From: Moorena producens 3L
Lineage (GTDB): Bacteria; Cyanobacteriota; Cyanobacteriia; Cyanobacteriales; Coleofasciculaceae
NCBI RefSeq assembly: GCF_000211815.1
Contig: NZ_GL890840.1
Location: 160,327-224,326 of the forward strand
DNA: 64,000 nt
Reading direction: 5' to 3'
Numbering within the stretch: position 1 is the stretch's first letter; each line of letters begins with the position of its first letter. A model generated the notes under the pieces. The model saw nothing but the letters and a program-made list of their open reading frames with translations. It was not told where the DNA came from and did no database searches. Of this stretch, positions 35,033-44,441 are shown in pieces. A program made the translations under genes and the position numbers.

Positions 35033-35089
35033 AAAAATTGATTAAAATAGTATAAAATATACTAGTCCTAAATCAGTGGAGAAATCACT

Positions 35090-36172
35090 ATGATTCAACA
35101 GGAAGAGGAAGTAACTTATACCCAAAAGACAGAGCGCATCCAAGCCTTTACCCAACTGATTAAGTCAGTGGCTCCACTGATTTGGACTGTAGTAATTATT
35201 ATTGTATTCATTCCCTTAGTCAGCAAACTTATAATCCCCCATTCGACCAATCCTGCTCAAATTACCCCCTCGACTGAACCAACAGTTGTTATTGAACCTC
35301 GTCCCGACTTTAGTAAAGTTAATCAAGCGGTTGCTGATGCCGTTAAAGCATCTCACGCCAGTGCTGAAGGGTTTGCGGCCCAGGAGTTAGATGTTTGGGA
35401 AGCAGAGTTAATCCCCCGTGTGGATAGTTTTTTGGATTGGTATTTTGATTATTTCAATCAGAAAAAGATGGAGCTTTCAGTTCCTTTTATGTGGGGAAAG
35501 TATGCTATCATGCATCAAATCAATACCAAGCTACCCTCTGGCAAGGAAGCGATTGACGCCAAACTTACCGAGACGTTCCAAAAAGAATTTTCTAAACGAG
35601 TACTGGTTCCTCAAAATGCTCAAATGAGGATGGAACTAATCACGAATGATACGATTGAATTATATATGGCTGAGTTGGGCAACAATCTTAGTGACATCCA
35701 AAGCCAATATCAAATTCCTCAAGGTCAGTGGGATAGATATATTAACGAAATTTCGACGACAATTAATGATACAGAAGGTAACCTATCCAATATTTCCCTG
35801 AAATTGTTAATTGGTGGTAGTGGTTACTTGGTCGCTAAACCTATCCTGGTTTCCATGGGAGGAAAAGTAGCCAGTAAAGTTAGCAGCAAACTAGCTGGAA
35901 AAGCCGCCAGTAAAATGGCAGCAAAAACTGGTGGTTTAGTGGCAACGGAGTTAGGAGCAAGTATAATTGATCCCCTGGCTGGTATCGGTTTATTAATTTG
36001 GGATGTTTGGGATTACCGCCACACCCTTAAAGTCGAGAAACCTATTTTACGCAGCAATATATTAGGATACTTAAAACAGGTCAAAAAATCTTTGTTGAAC
36101 AATCCTGAAACTGGGATTATGACAGCAATTTATCAGTTAGAAGATGGGATTTTAAAGTCAGTTGAATCGTAA
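35090..36172 (+). CDS. Membrane-anchored protein of unknown function
   Basis: 360 residues. One clear transmembrane helix sits at about 27-50 (SVAPLIWTVVIIIVFIPLVS). A large, mostly helical soluble domain has a WEAELIPRVDSFLDWYFDYF motif and a Gly/Ala/Lys-rich amphipathic stretch (ASKVSSKLAGKAASKMAAKT) followed by a hydrophobic segment (ASIIDPLAGIGLLIWDVWDY). Related cyanobacterial and proteobacterial proteins exist from memory but without a named function. A good ribosome site (GGAGAAATCACT) precedes the ATG. Confidence 0.7.
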   Translation: MIQQEEEVTYTQKTERIQAFTQLIKSVAPLIWTVVIIIVFIPLVSKLIIPHSTNPAQITPSTEPTVVIEPRPDFSKVNQAVADAVKASHASAEGFAAQELDVWEAELIPRVDSFLDWYFDYFNQKKMELSVPFMWGKYAIMHQINTKLPSGKEAIDAKLTETFQKEFSKRVLVPQNAQMRMELITNDTIELYMAELGNNLSDIQSQYQIPQGQWDRYINEISTTINDTEGNLSNISLKLLIGGSGYLVAKPILVSMGGKVASKVSSKLAGKAASKMAAKTGGLVATELGASIIDPLAGIGLLIWDVWDYRHTLKVEKPILRSNILGYLKQVKKSLLNNPETGIMTAIYQLEDGILKSVES

Positions 36173-36352
36173 GCGGTCAGCAGTCAACAGTAAGCTGTCA
36201 ACAGTAAGCTGTCAGGGGTCAGGGGTCAGGGGTCAGGGGTCAGGGGTCAGGGGTCAGCTTATTTTATTCAAAAGCGTTCCCTTAGGGTGGCCTACGGCCA
36301 ATGGCTAATAGCTGATTACTGATTACTGATAGCTGATAGCTGAATGCTTACC
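36170..36352. repeat. Composite heptamer array (GTCAACA, GGGGTCA and AGCTGAT units)
   Basis: Six copies of GGGGTCA are followed by GCTTATTTTATTCAAAAGC, a GTGGCCTACGGCC motif, and AGCTGAT-type units ending CTGAATGCTTAC. It has the same overall plan as the arrays at 21565 and 57720. The remaining gap to 36554 shows no gene. Confidence 0.85.
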
Positions 36353-36554
36353 TTCAACCTTGGCCTAAAGGCCACGCGATCGCTGAAAGCGGGACTTCTT
36401 CCATCGCGTTCAACCTTAAACCTTAAAAGATTGATCAATTTGGTCTATAAATGTGCCCAATGCCTTGACATATCGCCACAAGTTAGATTAGACCATCAAT
36501 AATATGTGCTTATAGTTTAAACCGGATTGGATATTACTCAACCTGGGGCATCCT

Positions 36555-37577
36555 ATGGAAATTTCCTTAATTAAACAAGGGCAATTAAATGCCCAGAACT
36601 GGTCTGGCACTGATATAACACCAGACGTGTCAGTGGTGGTACCAATCTACAATGAGGTGGAGAGTTTGCCCCACCTGATTCATGCGATCGCATCCACCTT
36701 AACCGATACTAAGCTCACCTATGAGCTTATTTGTGTCGATGATGGGTCCACAGATGGTTCAACCCAACTGCTCAAGGAACAAGTCCTCTCCCGCCCTGAT
36801 TTGCGAGGGGTAATTTTGCGTCGCAACTATGGTCAAACTGCTGCGATGGCAGCTGGGTTTAATTATGCTCGGGGTCGTGCCATTGTTACCTTAGATGGTG
36901 ACCTACAAAATGATCCAGCCGACATTCCCATGCTGCTTGCCAAACTTGAGGAAGGATATGACTTGGTTAGTGGCTGGCGTAAAAAACGGCAGGATGCGGC
37001 TGTGACTCGTTTACTGCCATCCAAAATTGCCAACTGGCTGATTGGACGCACCACTGGGGTTAAACTCCATGACTATGGCTGTTCTCTGAAAGCTTATCGC
37101 TCGGAATTGGTAGCAGACATGAACCTGTACGGTGAGTTACATCGGTTTTTACCAGCCTTGGCATTTATTGAGGGGGCAAGAATTACCGAGTTACCCGTGC
37201 GTCACCATGCTCGTCGCTATGGTAGTAGTAAGTATGGTCTGGGGCGAACGTTCCGGGTGCTAATGGATTTGTTGACCATCTTCTTTATGAAGAAATTCCT
37301 CACCCGACCCATGCATGTATTTGGATTACTAGGTCTGAGTTCCCTAGGCACGGGCATAATCATTGGGACTTATCTGACCATTCTCAAGCTAGGTCTTAAT
37401 GAAGATATCGGGGATCGGCCTTTACTAATCTTGGCAGTACTCTTGATCTCGACTGGTGTACAACTGTTTAGTCTTGGTCTACTAGGAGAACTACTGATGC
37501 GTACTTACCACGAATCTCAGGGAAGACCGATTTATCGGGTCAGAGAAGTGGTGTCCTTTAATGTTGAACAACCTTAG
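36555..37577 (+). CDS. GT2 family glycosyltransferase with two C-terminal membrane helices
   Basis: 340 residues. GT-A fold motifs: VSVVVPIYNEVESLPHLI, VDDGSTDGS, LRRNYGQTAAMAAGF, TLDGDLQNDPADI (the DxD-equivalent). Two hydrophobic helices near the C-terminus (FGLLGLSSLGTGIIIGTYL and LLILAVLLISTGVQLFSLGL) match the GtrB/ArnC/DPM1-like group, which transfers a sugar onto a polyprenyl phosphate at the cytoplasmic membrane. It could supply polyprenyl-linked sugar donors for the two GT39 transferases at the far end of the locus, which need such donors. Confidence 0.9.
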   Translation: MEISLIKQGQLNAQNWSGTDITPDVSVVVPIYNEVESLPHLIHAIASTLTDTKLTYELICVDDGSTDGSTQLLKEQVLSRPDLRGVILRRNYGQTAAMAAGFNYARGRAIVTLDGDLQNDPADIPMLLAKLEEGYDLVSGWRKKRQDAAVTRLLPSKIANWLIGRTTGVKLHDYGCSLKAYRSELVADMNLYGELHRFLPALAFIEGARITELPVRHHARRYGSSKYGLGRTFRVLMDLLTIFFMKKFLTRPMHVFGLLGLSSLGTGIIIGTYLTILKLGLNEDIGDRPLLILAVLLISTGVQLFSLGLLGELLMRTYHESQGRPIYRVREVVSFNVEQP

Positions 37578-37578
37578 T

Positions 37579-37711
37579 GATAAGTAGGTGAGCTTAATTA
37601 TCCGTAAAATAGCGATTGAGATTCAAAATGCTGAAAACCCCTTTAATAAAGGGTTTCAGCTTTATTTTCGTATTTTGAGTTTTAACGTTTATTTATGCCC
37701 ACCTACTTATC
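37579..37711. mobile_element. 133-bp imperfect palindromic element (MITE-like)
   Basis: The ends GATAAGTAGGTG (37579-37590) and CACCTACTTATC (37700-37711) are perfect inverted repeats, and partial pairing continues inward. The centre contains CTGAAAACCCCTTTAAT against AAAGGGTTTCAG (37631-37659). It begins one base after the stop of the GT2 gene. No ORF. The central hairpin may serve as the gene's terminator. Confidence 0.75.
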
Positions 37712-37761
37712 AATTGGAAATCAAGTTGGTTAGTGGCTAACCAAAGTATCATCGTAAGCAT

Positions 37762-37804
37762 TCAGCATTCAGCCCTTAGCTGTCAGCTAAGGGCTGAATG
37801 CTGA
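37762..37804. repeat. Perfect 43-bp palindrome
   Basis: Two 21-base arms (TCAGCATTCAGCCCTTAGCTG and its reverse complement) around a single T. It is preceded by GTAAGCA, the boundary motif of the heptamer arrays. It looks like a minimal form of the composite foldback elements. Confidence 0.9.
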
Positions 37805-38256
37805 GCTCAAATTTAAATGCATATTAGCTTAGCCGCTAACCAAGGCGATTTCTTGAAGATTGGGAATTTGTAAAGATTATATGAAGTTTCTCATCAAGAT
37901 TTCATTAAGCTCCAGATTACTAGTTGATTTGGAGAATTTATTTAGGTTCTAATTAAAATAGATTTTTTTCATAACACTTAGTTGGGCAGTATGGTTCATC
38001 CTCATGGAATAAAGTAGGAGCAGTTTTAGTTTATAGTTAAAGCATTATTTAATCCATTTGTATCGGTGTTTACCATTGAGTCATACATTCTTGCTAAGTC
38101 AGGGGTTTTAGTCATAGCTGAAATTAACCACTGGTGATTGTAAAATTATCTTAAGCTCTACCGGAAACTTACTGAGCAATAGTGGAGTTTAAATCAAGCT
38201 GGCTTGGAAATGGGGCGCTCTTGATTAGAGTGCTTTAAATATAGGGGGAGATAAAC
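37805..38256. other. AT-rich leader upstream of the split glycosyltransferase
   Basis: No coding sequence is supported on either strand. The stretch is AT-rich and presumably carries the promoter for the genes from 38257 onward, but no consensus promoter or hairpin stands out. Confidence 0.4.
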
Positions 38257-38946
38257 GTGTATTTAACGAGCAAAACTGATCGGCTTACTGATCGGCTTGA
38301 GGTCAAAAGCAGCAGGGATGAATTGACTGTCTGGGAGAATCAACCAGTCTCCTATGATGAACGAAATGTCAGTAGGATGAACATTCTATTACTCGCTCCT
38401 CATCCGTTTTATCAGAATCGTGGCACACCCATCGCAGTCAACCTGGTTTTGAAGGTGCTTTCTGAACGGGGAGACCAAGTTGATGTCGTGACTTATCCTG
38501 AAGGGCGTGACATCAAGTATGAAAATATCAAGGTATACCGAACCCCTAAGCTACCCTGGGTTCGCAATATACGACCAGGCTTCTCCTGGAAAAAAATCGT
38601 CTGTGATTTTTTCATGTTGCTTGCTGTAATTCGCCTAGTGACTAAGAAACGCTACGATTTGGTTCATGCTGGAGAGGAATCAGTCTTTATCGGTTTAGGG
38701 CTCAAAATCCTGTGTAAGATTCCCTATATCTATGACATGGATTCATCTCTAGCCCAACAAATGATTGAAAAGTATCCTTTGCTACAGATTTTTTCGTCAC
38801 TATTCAACTTTTTTGAAGGACTGGCTGTGAAGAATGCCAAAGTTGTGGTTTCAGTTTGCGATGCTTTGGCAGCAGATATTCAAAAGTACAAGCCCAGAAA
38901 AACTGTAGTTATTCCAGATATATCGTTGCTTAACTCTAATCTTTAA
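38257..38946 (+). pseudogene. GT4-type glycosyltransferase, N-terminal half (split gene)
   Basis: 229 residues: the acceptor-side Rossmann domain of a GT-B glycosyltransferase (MNILLLAPHPFYQNRGTPIA at about residue 46, VDVVTYPEGRDI, YDLVHAGEESVFIGL, IPYIYDMDSSLAQQM). The frame ends (ISLLNSNL) exactly at the usual interdomain linker, and the donor-binding half continues in another frame at 39218. A GTG is used as the first start; the internal ATG at 38377 (MNILLLAP) matches where family members begin. Either the gene is broken or the two halves work as separate chains. Confidence 0.75.
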
Positions 38947-39139
38947 CAAATTAATAAAAAGTCTTTAAAGTTAGACTAAATATTTAAAACCTCCATACTT
39001 TATAATTTGAGTTAAATAAATTTATAATTATTGTTAATAATGAACAGAACATATTGTTTTGATGTCCTAAGAATACGTTTTATTTTGTAAGGAAAGATAA
39101 TTCTAGTAAAAATGTGCAGGTTTGTGTTAAATTTTGCTT

Positions 39140-39205
39140 AAAGATTCAACAGTTTCAAGATTCAACTTCAAGATTCAACTTCAAGATTCAACTTCAAGAT
39201 TCAAC
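39140..39205. repeat. Heptamer-pair array in the gap of the split glycosyltransferase
   Basis: Tandem 14-base units made of two heptamers (CAAGATT + CAACTTC), about four copies. It lies in a very AT-rich 270-base gap (38947-39217) that separates the two glycosyltransferase halves. Confidence 0.85.
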
Positions 39206-39217
39206 ATTGGTGTAACT

Positions 39218-39829
39218 ATGTATAGTACTATTTATAGTAATCTCAGACGTGAGCTAGGAATCCATAATGTCCTCCTGATGTATGTGGGCAATCTGGAGAC
39301 TTATCAGGGGATTGACCTACTTCTAGACAGCTTCGCGTTGACCCTTGAGCAGACTGATCAGGCTAACTTAGTCATTATCGGTGGAGAAGCGGACGACATT
39401 CGGAAATACACGAATAAGGCTCACTGTCTTGGGATGGAAAAACATGTCCATTTTTTAGGACCGAAACCAGTTGAGCATCTGGCTATCTATTTGGAGCAGG
39501 CTGATATTTTAGTCTCTCCGAGAATTTTGGGTAAAAATACCCCGATGAAACTCTACTCCTATCTCGATAGTGGAAAAGTATTGTTAGCAACAGATTTACC
39601 AACCCATACCCAGTTGCTAGACAATCAGGTTGCTCTGCTGAGGAGGCCAGATGCCAAAGCTTTCGCGAAGGGAATGCTTGCTCTGATCGCTGATGAAACC
39701 CTACGACTGAGGCTGGGCAGTGCTGGCAAGAAATTGATTGAGAAAAGGCATACTTATGCAGCTTTTCGGGAAAAATTAAACAGTCTTTATGATTGGCTAC
39801 ATCACGAGTTAGTAGAGCATATAGCCTAA
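39218..39829 (+). pseudogene. GT4-type glycosyltransferase, C-terminal half (split gene)
   Basis: About 203 residues from the ATG at 39218; a TTG at 39134 would add 28 repeat-derived residues. This is the donor-nucleotide-binding half of a GT4 enzyme: VLLMYVGNLETYQGIDLLLD, ANLVIIGGEADDI, VHFLGPKPVEHLAIYLEQAD and SPRILGKNTPMKLYSYLDSG (the E/P-rich nucleotide-sugar region). Residues before YSTIYSNLRRELGI would normally be joined to the upstream half. Its stop is 12 bases before the ATG of the dehydrogenase gene, so it remains in a transcribed context. Confidence 0.75.
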
Positions 39830-39840
39830 GCAGACAACTA

Positions 39841-41598
39841 ATGAAAAGGAACCTAGTAGAGTTAGCCAGAAACTCTTACGATCTATTAGTCATCGGTGGT
39901 GGGATCTATGGAGCTTGCGTAGCTTGGGAAGCAAGCCTCAGGGGATTGTCAGTTGCCTTGGTGGAAAAAGCTGATTTCGGTGGCGCTACCTCTGCTAACA
40001 GCTTGAAGACCATCCACGGGGGATTACGGTATCTCCAGCATGCTGACCTGAAACGGATGCGTGAATCGATTCATGAACGCACCAGTTTAATGCGGATTGC
40101 GCCTCACTTAGTTCATCCATTACCAGTGTTGATTCCCACCTACGGCCATGGGATGAAGGGAAAAGAAGTGCTATCTGTGGCACTTACTATCAATGACCTA
40201 ATCAGTTGCGATCGCAATCGCCAACTCGATCCCCAAAAACACATATCCAATGGTCGGGTCATCTCTAAGCAAGAGTGTCAGCAGCTGCTTCCAGGAATTC
40301 CCCACCAGGGGCTAACTGGAGCAGCAGTCTTTTATGATGCTCAGGTCTACAACTCTGAACGGTTGACCCTATCTTTTCTGCGCTCAGCTGAGCAAGCTGG
40401 GGCAGTGGTGGCTAACTACGTAGAAGTGACTGGATTTCTGCAAGCTGGAAATCGGGTCACTGGTATTCAGGGGCAAGATGTGTTAAGTGGGAATCAATTC
40501 GACATCCGCGCCAAGACTGTGGTCAACACCAGCGGACCATGGACAAATCGGGTATTGAGTTTACTGAAACAACCCCAGCAGCAACCCCAGCAGCAACCCA
40601 GAGTTCCCCTTGCCAAAGCCATGAACCTGGTGATTCGCCGTCCCCTCTGCCAAACCTATGCTGTGGGTATTTCCACGCCATACTCCTATCGTGACTCCGA
40701 TGCCATAGTTAACAAGGGGTCTCGCTTACTATTTATTGCGCCCTGGCGTGGTAAATCCCTGGTAGGTACATCCTATGCTGTTTGGGATCAAGACCCGGAT
40801 AACTTAAACATTACCCAACAGGATATTCAAGACCTGCTCGATGACATCAACCAAGCATGGCCATCGGTTAAACTCAACCAAGCAGATGTAGCTTTCATCC
40901 ATGGTGGCTTGCTTCCTAGAACTGGCATTACTGAGACAGGATTGCCACAACTGGCTAAACACTATCAACTCTTCGATCATGCCAAAGAAGAATTGCCAGG
41001 ATTGATCTCAGTGGTTGGGGTGAAATATACCACTGCCAGAGATGTGGCTGAGAAAGTGGTTGACCAGGTATTTCGGTCATGGGGCCAAAAGCCTCCCAAC
41101 TCCCTGTCATCAGTTACACCAATTTACGGTGGACACATCGAACAATTTGAAGTGTTTTTGCAGACGGAAATCCTTAAGCAACCCTATGGACTGGGGCAGG
41201 AGGTAATGCGCCGCCTCGTGTATAACTACGGTAGTGCCTATCAAGATGTACTGCTATATTTGGAGCGAGTATCAGATCACTCCTGTAAACCTACTGATGA
41301 TTTGGCTGTACTCAAAGCTGAAGTCTTGCATGGGGTTGTTGAGGAAATGGCTCAAACATTAGGTGATGTGGTGTTCCGGCGGACAGAACTGGGTAGTGCT
41401 GGTCATCCCGGAAATGAGGCTCTCAGAATCTGTGCTGAGGTGATGGGTGCGGAATTAGGATGGAGTCGGTCACAAATAGAGCTAGAGTTAGACAAGGTTA
41501 ATCACATTTTTAATATGGGAGGTGCATTAACTCAGGACAAAAGTATTGGAATTGAAACCCTTAACGGTCCAGTGAGTTTAGCCCAGAAGATCCTTTGA
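39841..41598 (+). CDS. GlpD-like FAD-dependent glycerol-3-phosphate dehydrogenase
   Basis: 585 residues from the ATG at 39841 (an upstream in-frame start at 39793 would overlap the previous gene). FAD-binding LLVIGGGIYGACVAWEASLRG, then VEKADFGGATSANSLKTIHGGLRYLQ, NTSGPWTN and the GVKYTTAR motif place it in the GlpD/GlpA family, with the C-terminal helical domain present. The usual reaction is glycerol-3-phosphate to dihydroxyacetone phosphate with quinone reduction. Its place in a glycan locus suggests an altered substrate, perhaps a glycerol-containing building block; that is inference. Confidence 0.82.
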   Translation: MKRNLVELARNSYDLLVIGGGIYGACVAWEASLRGLSVALVEKADFGGATSANSLKTIHGGLRYLQHADLKRMRESIHERTSLMRIAPHLVHPLPVLIPTYGHGMKGKEVLSVALTINDLISCDRNRQLDPQKHISNGRVISKQECQQLLPGIPHQGLTGAAVFYDAQVYNSERLTLSFLRSAEQAGAVVANYVEVTGFLQAGNRVTGIQGQDVLSGNQFDIRAKTVVNTSGPWTNRVLSLLKQPQQQPQQQPRVPLAKAMNLVIRRPLCQTYAVGISTPYSYRDSDAIVNKGSRLLFIAPWRGKSLVGTSYAVWDQDPDNLNITQQDIQDLLDDINQAWPSVKLNQADVAFIHGGLLPRTGITETGLPQLAKHYQLFDHAKEELPGLISVVGVKYTTARDVAEKVVDQVFRSWGQKPPNSLSSVTPIYGGHIEQFEVFLQTEILKQPYGLGQEVMRRLVYNYGSAYQDVLLYLERVSDHSCKPTDDLAVLKAEVLHGVVEEMAQTLGDVVFRRTELGSAGHPGNEALRICAEVMGAELGWSRSQIELELDKVNHIFNMGGALTQDKSIGIETLNGPVSLAQKIL

Positions 41599-41678
41599 GG
41601 TTGTGGTGCAAGATTTTAGCTGAATGCGATTGAAGCAGCAGCAGTTTATGGAAATCAGGGAGATTCTAACAAAAATCC

Positions 41679-42524
41679 ATGGTAGCTACCGCTCAAAAGC
41701 ATCAATTAATCCTGATTGATGGTCACGTTCACCTTCATGACTGTTTTGATATCGATCAACTGCTGACCTCAGCTTGGGAAAATTTCCAGCGATTTTCTGG
41801 TCAGGCAGGTGATAGAGAAAATTTTCAGGCTGTATTATTGTTGACAGAAATAGAGCATCAAAAATGGTATAAAAAGTTAGCTGATTTAGCTCAAAACAAT
41901 AATCAGTCTAGGGTAAGCCAGGGAAAACCTTGGATGTTCCACCGTACCCAGGAAGATTTATCCTTATATACCTGTAACGCCTTAGGGCAAGGAATGTTCT
42001 TAATTGCTGGTCGCCAAATTGTGACAGCGGAAAACCTGGAAGTATTAGCGTTGATCACTGACCAAAACCTTGAAGATGGTTTACCCTTAGACGTAACGAT
42101 TAAAGAAATCCTTGCCGCTGGGGCAATCCCTATACTGCCCTGGGGAGTTGGTAAATGGATCGGACATCGGGGAAAACTGTTACATAAGCTCTTGGAAGAC
42201 AAGAATTTTCCCAAGCTTTTTCTAGGAGACAATGGTGGACGTCCTGTATTCTGGTCACGACCAGTTTTGTTCAAACAAGCAGAGAAAAAAGGATGGCGGA
42301 TATTACCAGGAAGCGATCCACTTCCTTTGGCTTCTGAATCTTGTCGTCCTGGAAGTTTTGGATTTACTATCCAGGGTTCCTTGAGTAATGAAGAACCAGG
42401 AAAAGATATCAAGGAAATGCTACTCAATCCCCTGACACCTATTCAGGCCTATGGTTCTCTAGAAAACCCCTGGCGATTTATTCGTAACCAATTAGCAATT
42501 CAGTCTAAAAAAAATAGCAATTAA
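41679..42524 (+). CDS. Putative metal-dependent hydrolase (HxH, PHP/amidohydrolase-like)
   Basis: 281 residues. Starts with LILIDGHVHLHDCFDIDQLL, the HxH metal-binding opening of PHP or amidohydrolase folds. Later it has ILPWGVGKWIGHRG, LFLGDNGGRP and ILPGSDPLPLASE, where the Asp could be the final metal ligand. The substrate is unknown. The tight spacing (31 bases) to the downstream methyltransferase and the same strand suggest cotranscription with the glycan genes. Confidence 0.6.
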   Translation: MVATAQKHQLILIDGHVHLHDCFDIDQLLTSAWENFQRFSGQAGDRENFQAVLLLTEIEHQKWYKKLADLAQNNNQSRVSQGKPWMFHRTQEDLSLYTCNALGQGMFLIAGRQIVTAENLEVLALITDQNLEDGLPLDVTIKEILAAGAIPILPWGVGKWIGHRGKLLHKLLEDKNFPKLFLGDNGGRPVFWSRPVLFKQAEKKGWRILPGSDPLPLASESCRPGSFGFTIQGSLSNEEPGKDIKEMLLNPLTPIQAYGSLENPWRFIRNQLAIQSKKNSN

Positions 42525-42554
42525 AACTAAACAAATGACTAAAGGAATTTAACA

Positions 42555-43283
42555 GTGGTGTCTACAGGTGATTTTACCGAAACAGCCGATATCGAAACAT
42601 CTTCTGAGGATTATGCCTCCCGTTTTGCCGGGGAAATTGGGGCTTGGCTACTGAAAGTCCAGGAAGACGCAACCTTGAAAATGCTAACTCCTTATCCTAA
42701 AGCCACCATCCTTGATGTGGGAGGAGGACATGGTCAACTCACAGGGGCTCTGATTCAAAATGGTTATCAACTCACTGTGCTTGGTAGTGCGGATGTCTGT
42801 AAGGGGAGGATTCAGAATTTTCTTGATGCTAATCTTTGTTCCTTCAAGGTGGGCAATGTTTTGGATCTCCCTTACCCAGACGGAGCGTTTGATGTTGTGA
42901 TCAGCTATCGATTCTTGGCTCATGTGACTCAATGGCAGTCTTTTTTAACAGAACTAAATCGAGTAGCAAAGCAAGCAGTAATCCTAGACTATCCTACAGT
43001 CAGGAGCGTAAATGCTATTGCCCCCTATCTATTTAAGTTCAAGAAAGGATTGGAAGGAAATACACGAGAGTTTATCTGTTATAAAGAACATGAGCTTCTA
43101 GAATTTTTTCAATCTATTGGTCTGAGCAAAGCTGAGCGCTATCCCCAATTCTTTGTGCCTATGGTACTCCATCGCACTTTAAAATCTCCTAGCTTCTCTT
43201 CATTTATGGAGAAGTTAGCTCGACTCTCAGGCTTGACTAATTTGTTTGGTTCACCCGTAATTTTAAAGCTTACCAAGACTTAA
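42555..43283 (+). CDS. Class I SAM-dependent methyltransferase
   Basis: 242 residues; the GTG at 42555 is the likely start. Motif I is ATILDVGGGHGQLTGALI, then VGNVLDLPYPDGAFDVVISY for motifs II-III, and an LNRVAKQAVILDYPT segment. This matches small-molecule or sugar O-/C-methyltransferases of the UbiE/Methyltransf_11 type. By position it could methylate a sugar or lipid intermediate of the locus. Substrate not determinable. Confidence 0.82.
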   Translation: MVSTGDFTETADIETSSEDYASRFAGEIGAWLLKVQEDATLKMLTPYPKATILDVGGGHGQLTGALIQNGYQLTVLGSADVCKGRIQNFLDANLCSFKVGNVLDLPYPDGAFDVVISYRFLAHVTQWQSFLTELNRVAKQAVILDYPTVRSVNAIAPYLFKFKKGLEGNTREFICYKEHELLEFFQSIGLSKAERYPQFFVPMVLHRTLKSPSFSSFMEKLARLSGLTNLFGSPVILKLTKT

Positions 43284-43364
43284 GCCAGATGCCGATTAAA
43301 ATTAATTGTATAAACTTGCTTGGTTAAATTCCAATATTTTTTAGGTTAGCTAAGACAGTAGAAT

Positions 43365-44423
43365 ATGGAAGATACTCAATTCAAACTCCCAACTGGCAGT
43401 CGCGTCTTAGTGACTGGAGCTACAGGGTTTACAGGTTCAGTTCTTGTACGTAAATTAGTCGCACAAGGTTTAGATATCGTCGCTATTGCACGTCCTAGTT
43501 CTAAAATTGAGCCTTTTAAAGACATTAAAATTGAATGGATTAGAGGGGATGTTTTTGATGAAGAGTTAATCAAGAAAGCCATCAAAGGAGTTAACTATAT
43601 CTTTCATATTGTAACTCCTTTTCGAGAAGCAAAATCTGCTGACAATGTCTACTACAATGTCCACGTTGTAAGCACACAATTGCTAGCAAAGTACGCTTTA
43701 GAAGAGCCAGAATTTCAGCGTTTTGTTCACGTTTCAACAATTGGTGTTCATGGTCATGTCGAAAATCCTCCTGGTGATGAAAATTGTCCAATGCATCCTG
43801 GAGATATATATCAAGAAACCAAACTAGAAGGAGAACTGTGGATCAGAGATTTTGCTAAAAAGGAAGGCTTACCAGTCACTGTGGTACGACCATCAGGAAT
43901 CTACGGTCCTGGGGAGAAACGGTTTTTGAAAATTTTCAAAATGGTTGGCCGTAAGTGGATACCAATAATTGGCAATGGAAGTAACTTACTGCACTTAATT
44001 CATGTTGATGATTTGACCAATTTTTTTATACTATCAGCCACCCATCCTCAAGCAGTGGGAGAAGTTTTTATTTGTGGCAGTAAGGAGGCGATAACCTTTC
44101 AAAAAATGGTCTCTATTATTAGTGAATACTATGGAATTTCCTTTAAATTCATTAGTTTGCCAGCTGCGCCACTGTTTGCCTTAGGTGATTTTTTGGAATT
44201 CATCTGTCGTCCCCTGGGCATAGAACCACCTATTTATCGAAGACGGCTAGCGTTTTATACAAAAGACCGCTCATTTAACACAGCAAAGATGATAAATTTA
44301 CTGGGGTTTGTGCCTGTCCATTCCGATGAAGAAGGGTTAAAGGAATTAGCCCAATGGTATCTTGACCAAGGATGGATATCTATTAAAAATCCTAAATTAG
44401 TTTCCGAACAAAAGTTAACCTAG
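43365..44423 (+). CDS. NAD(P)-dependent epimerase/reductase (extended SDR)
   Basis: 352 residues. N-terminal dinucleotide site VLVTGATGFTGSVLVRKLV; catalytic YQETKLEGE (YxxxK); VVRPSGIYGPGE; HLIHVDDLTNFFILSAT. The GPGE and 3-beta-HSD-like C-terminus point to an extended SDR acting on a nucleotide sugar, sterol-like or similar substrate. In a glycan locus a sugar-nucleotide dehydrogenase/epimerase is the simplest reading. Confidence 0.85.
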   Translation: MEDTQFKLPTGSRVLVTGATGFTGSVLVRKLVAQGLDIVAIARPSSKIEPFKDIKIEWIRGDVFDEELIKKAIKGVNYIFHIVTPFREAKSADNVYYNVHVVSTQLLAKYALEEPEFQRFVHVSTIGVHGHVENPPGDENCPMHPGDIYQETKLEGELWIRDFAKKEGLPVTVVRPSGIYGPGEKRFLKIFKMVGRKWIPIIGNGSNLLHLIHVDDLTNFFILSATHPQAVGEVFICGSKEAITFQKMVSIISEYYGISFKFISLPAAPLFALGDFLEFICRPLGIEPPIYRRRLAFYTKDRSFNTAKMINLLGFVPVHSDEEGLKELAQWYLDQGWISIKNPKLVSEQKLT

Positions 44424-44441
44424 TTGAGAATAGCATTGATT

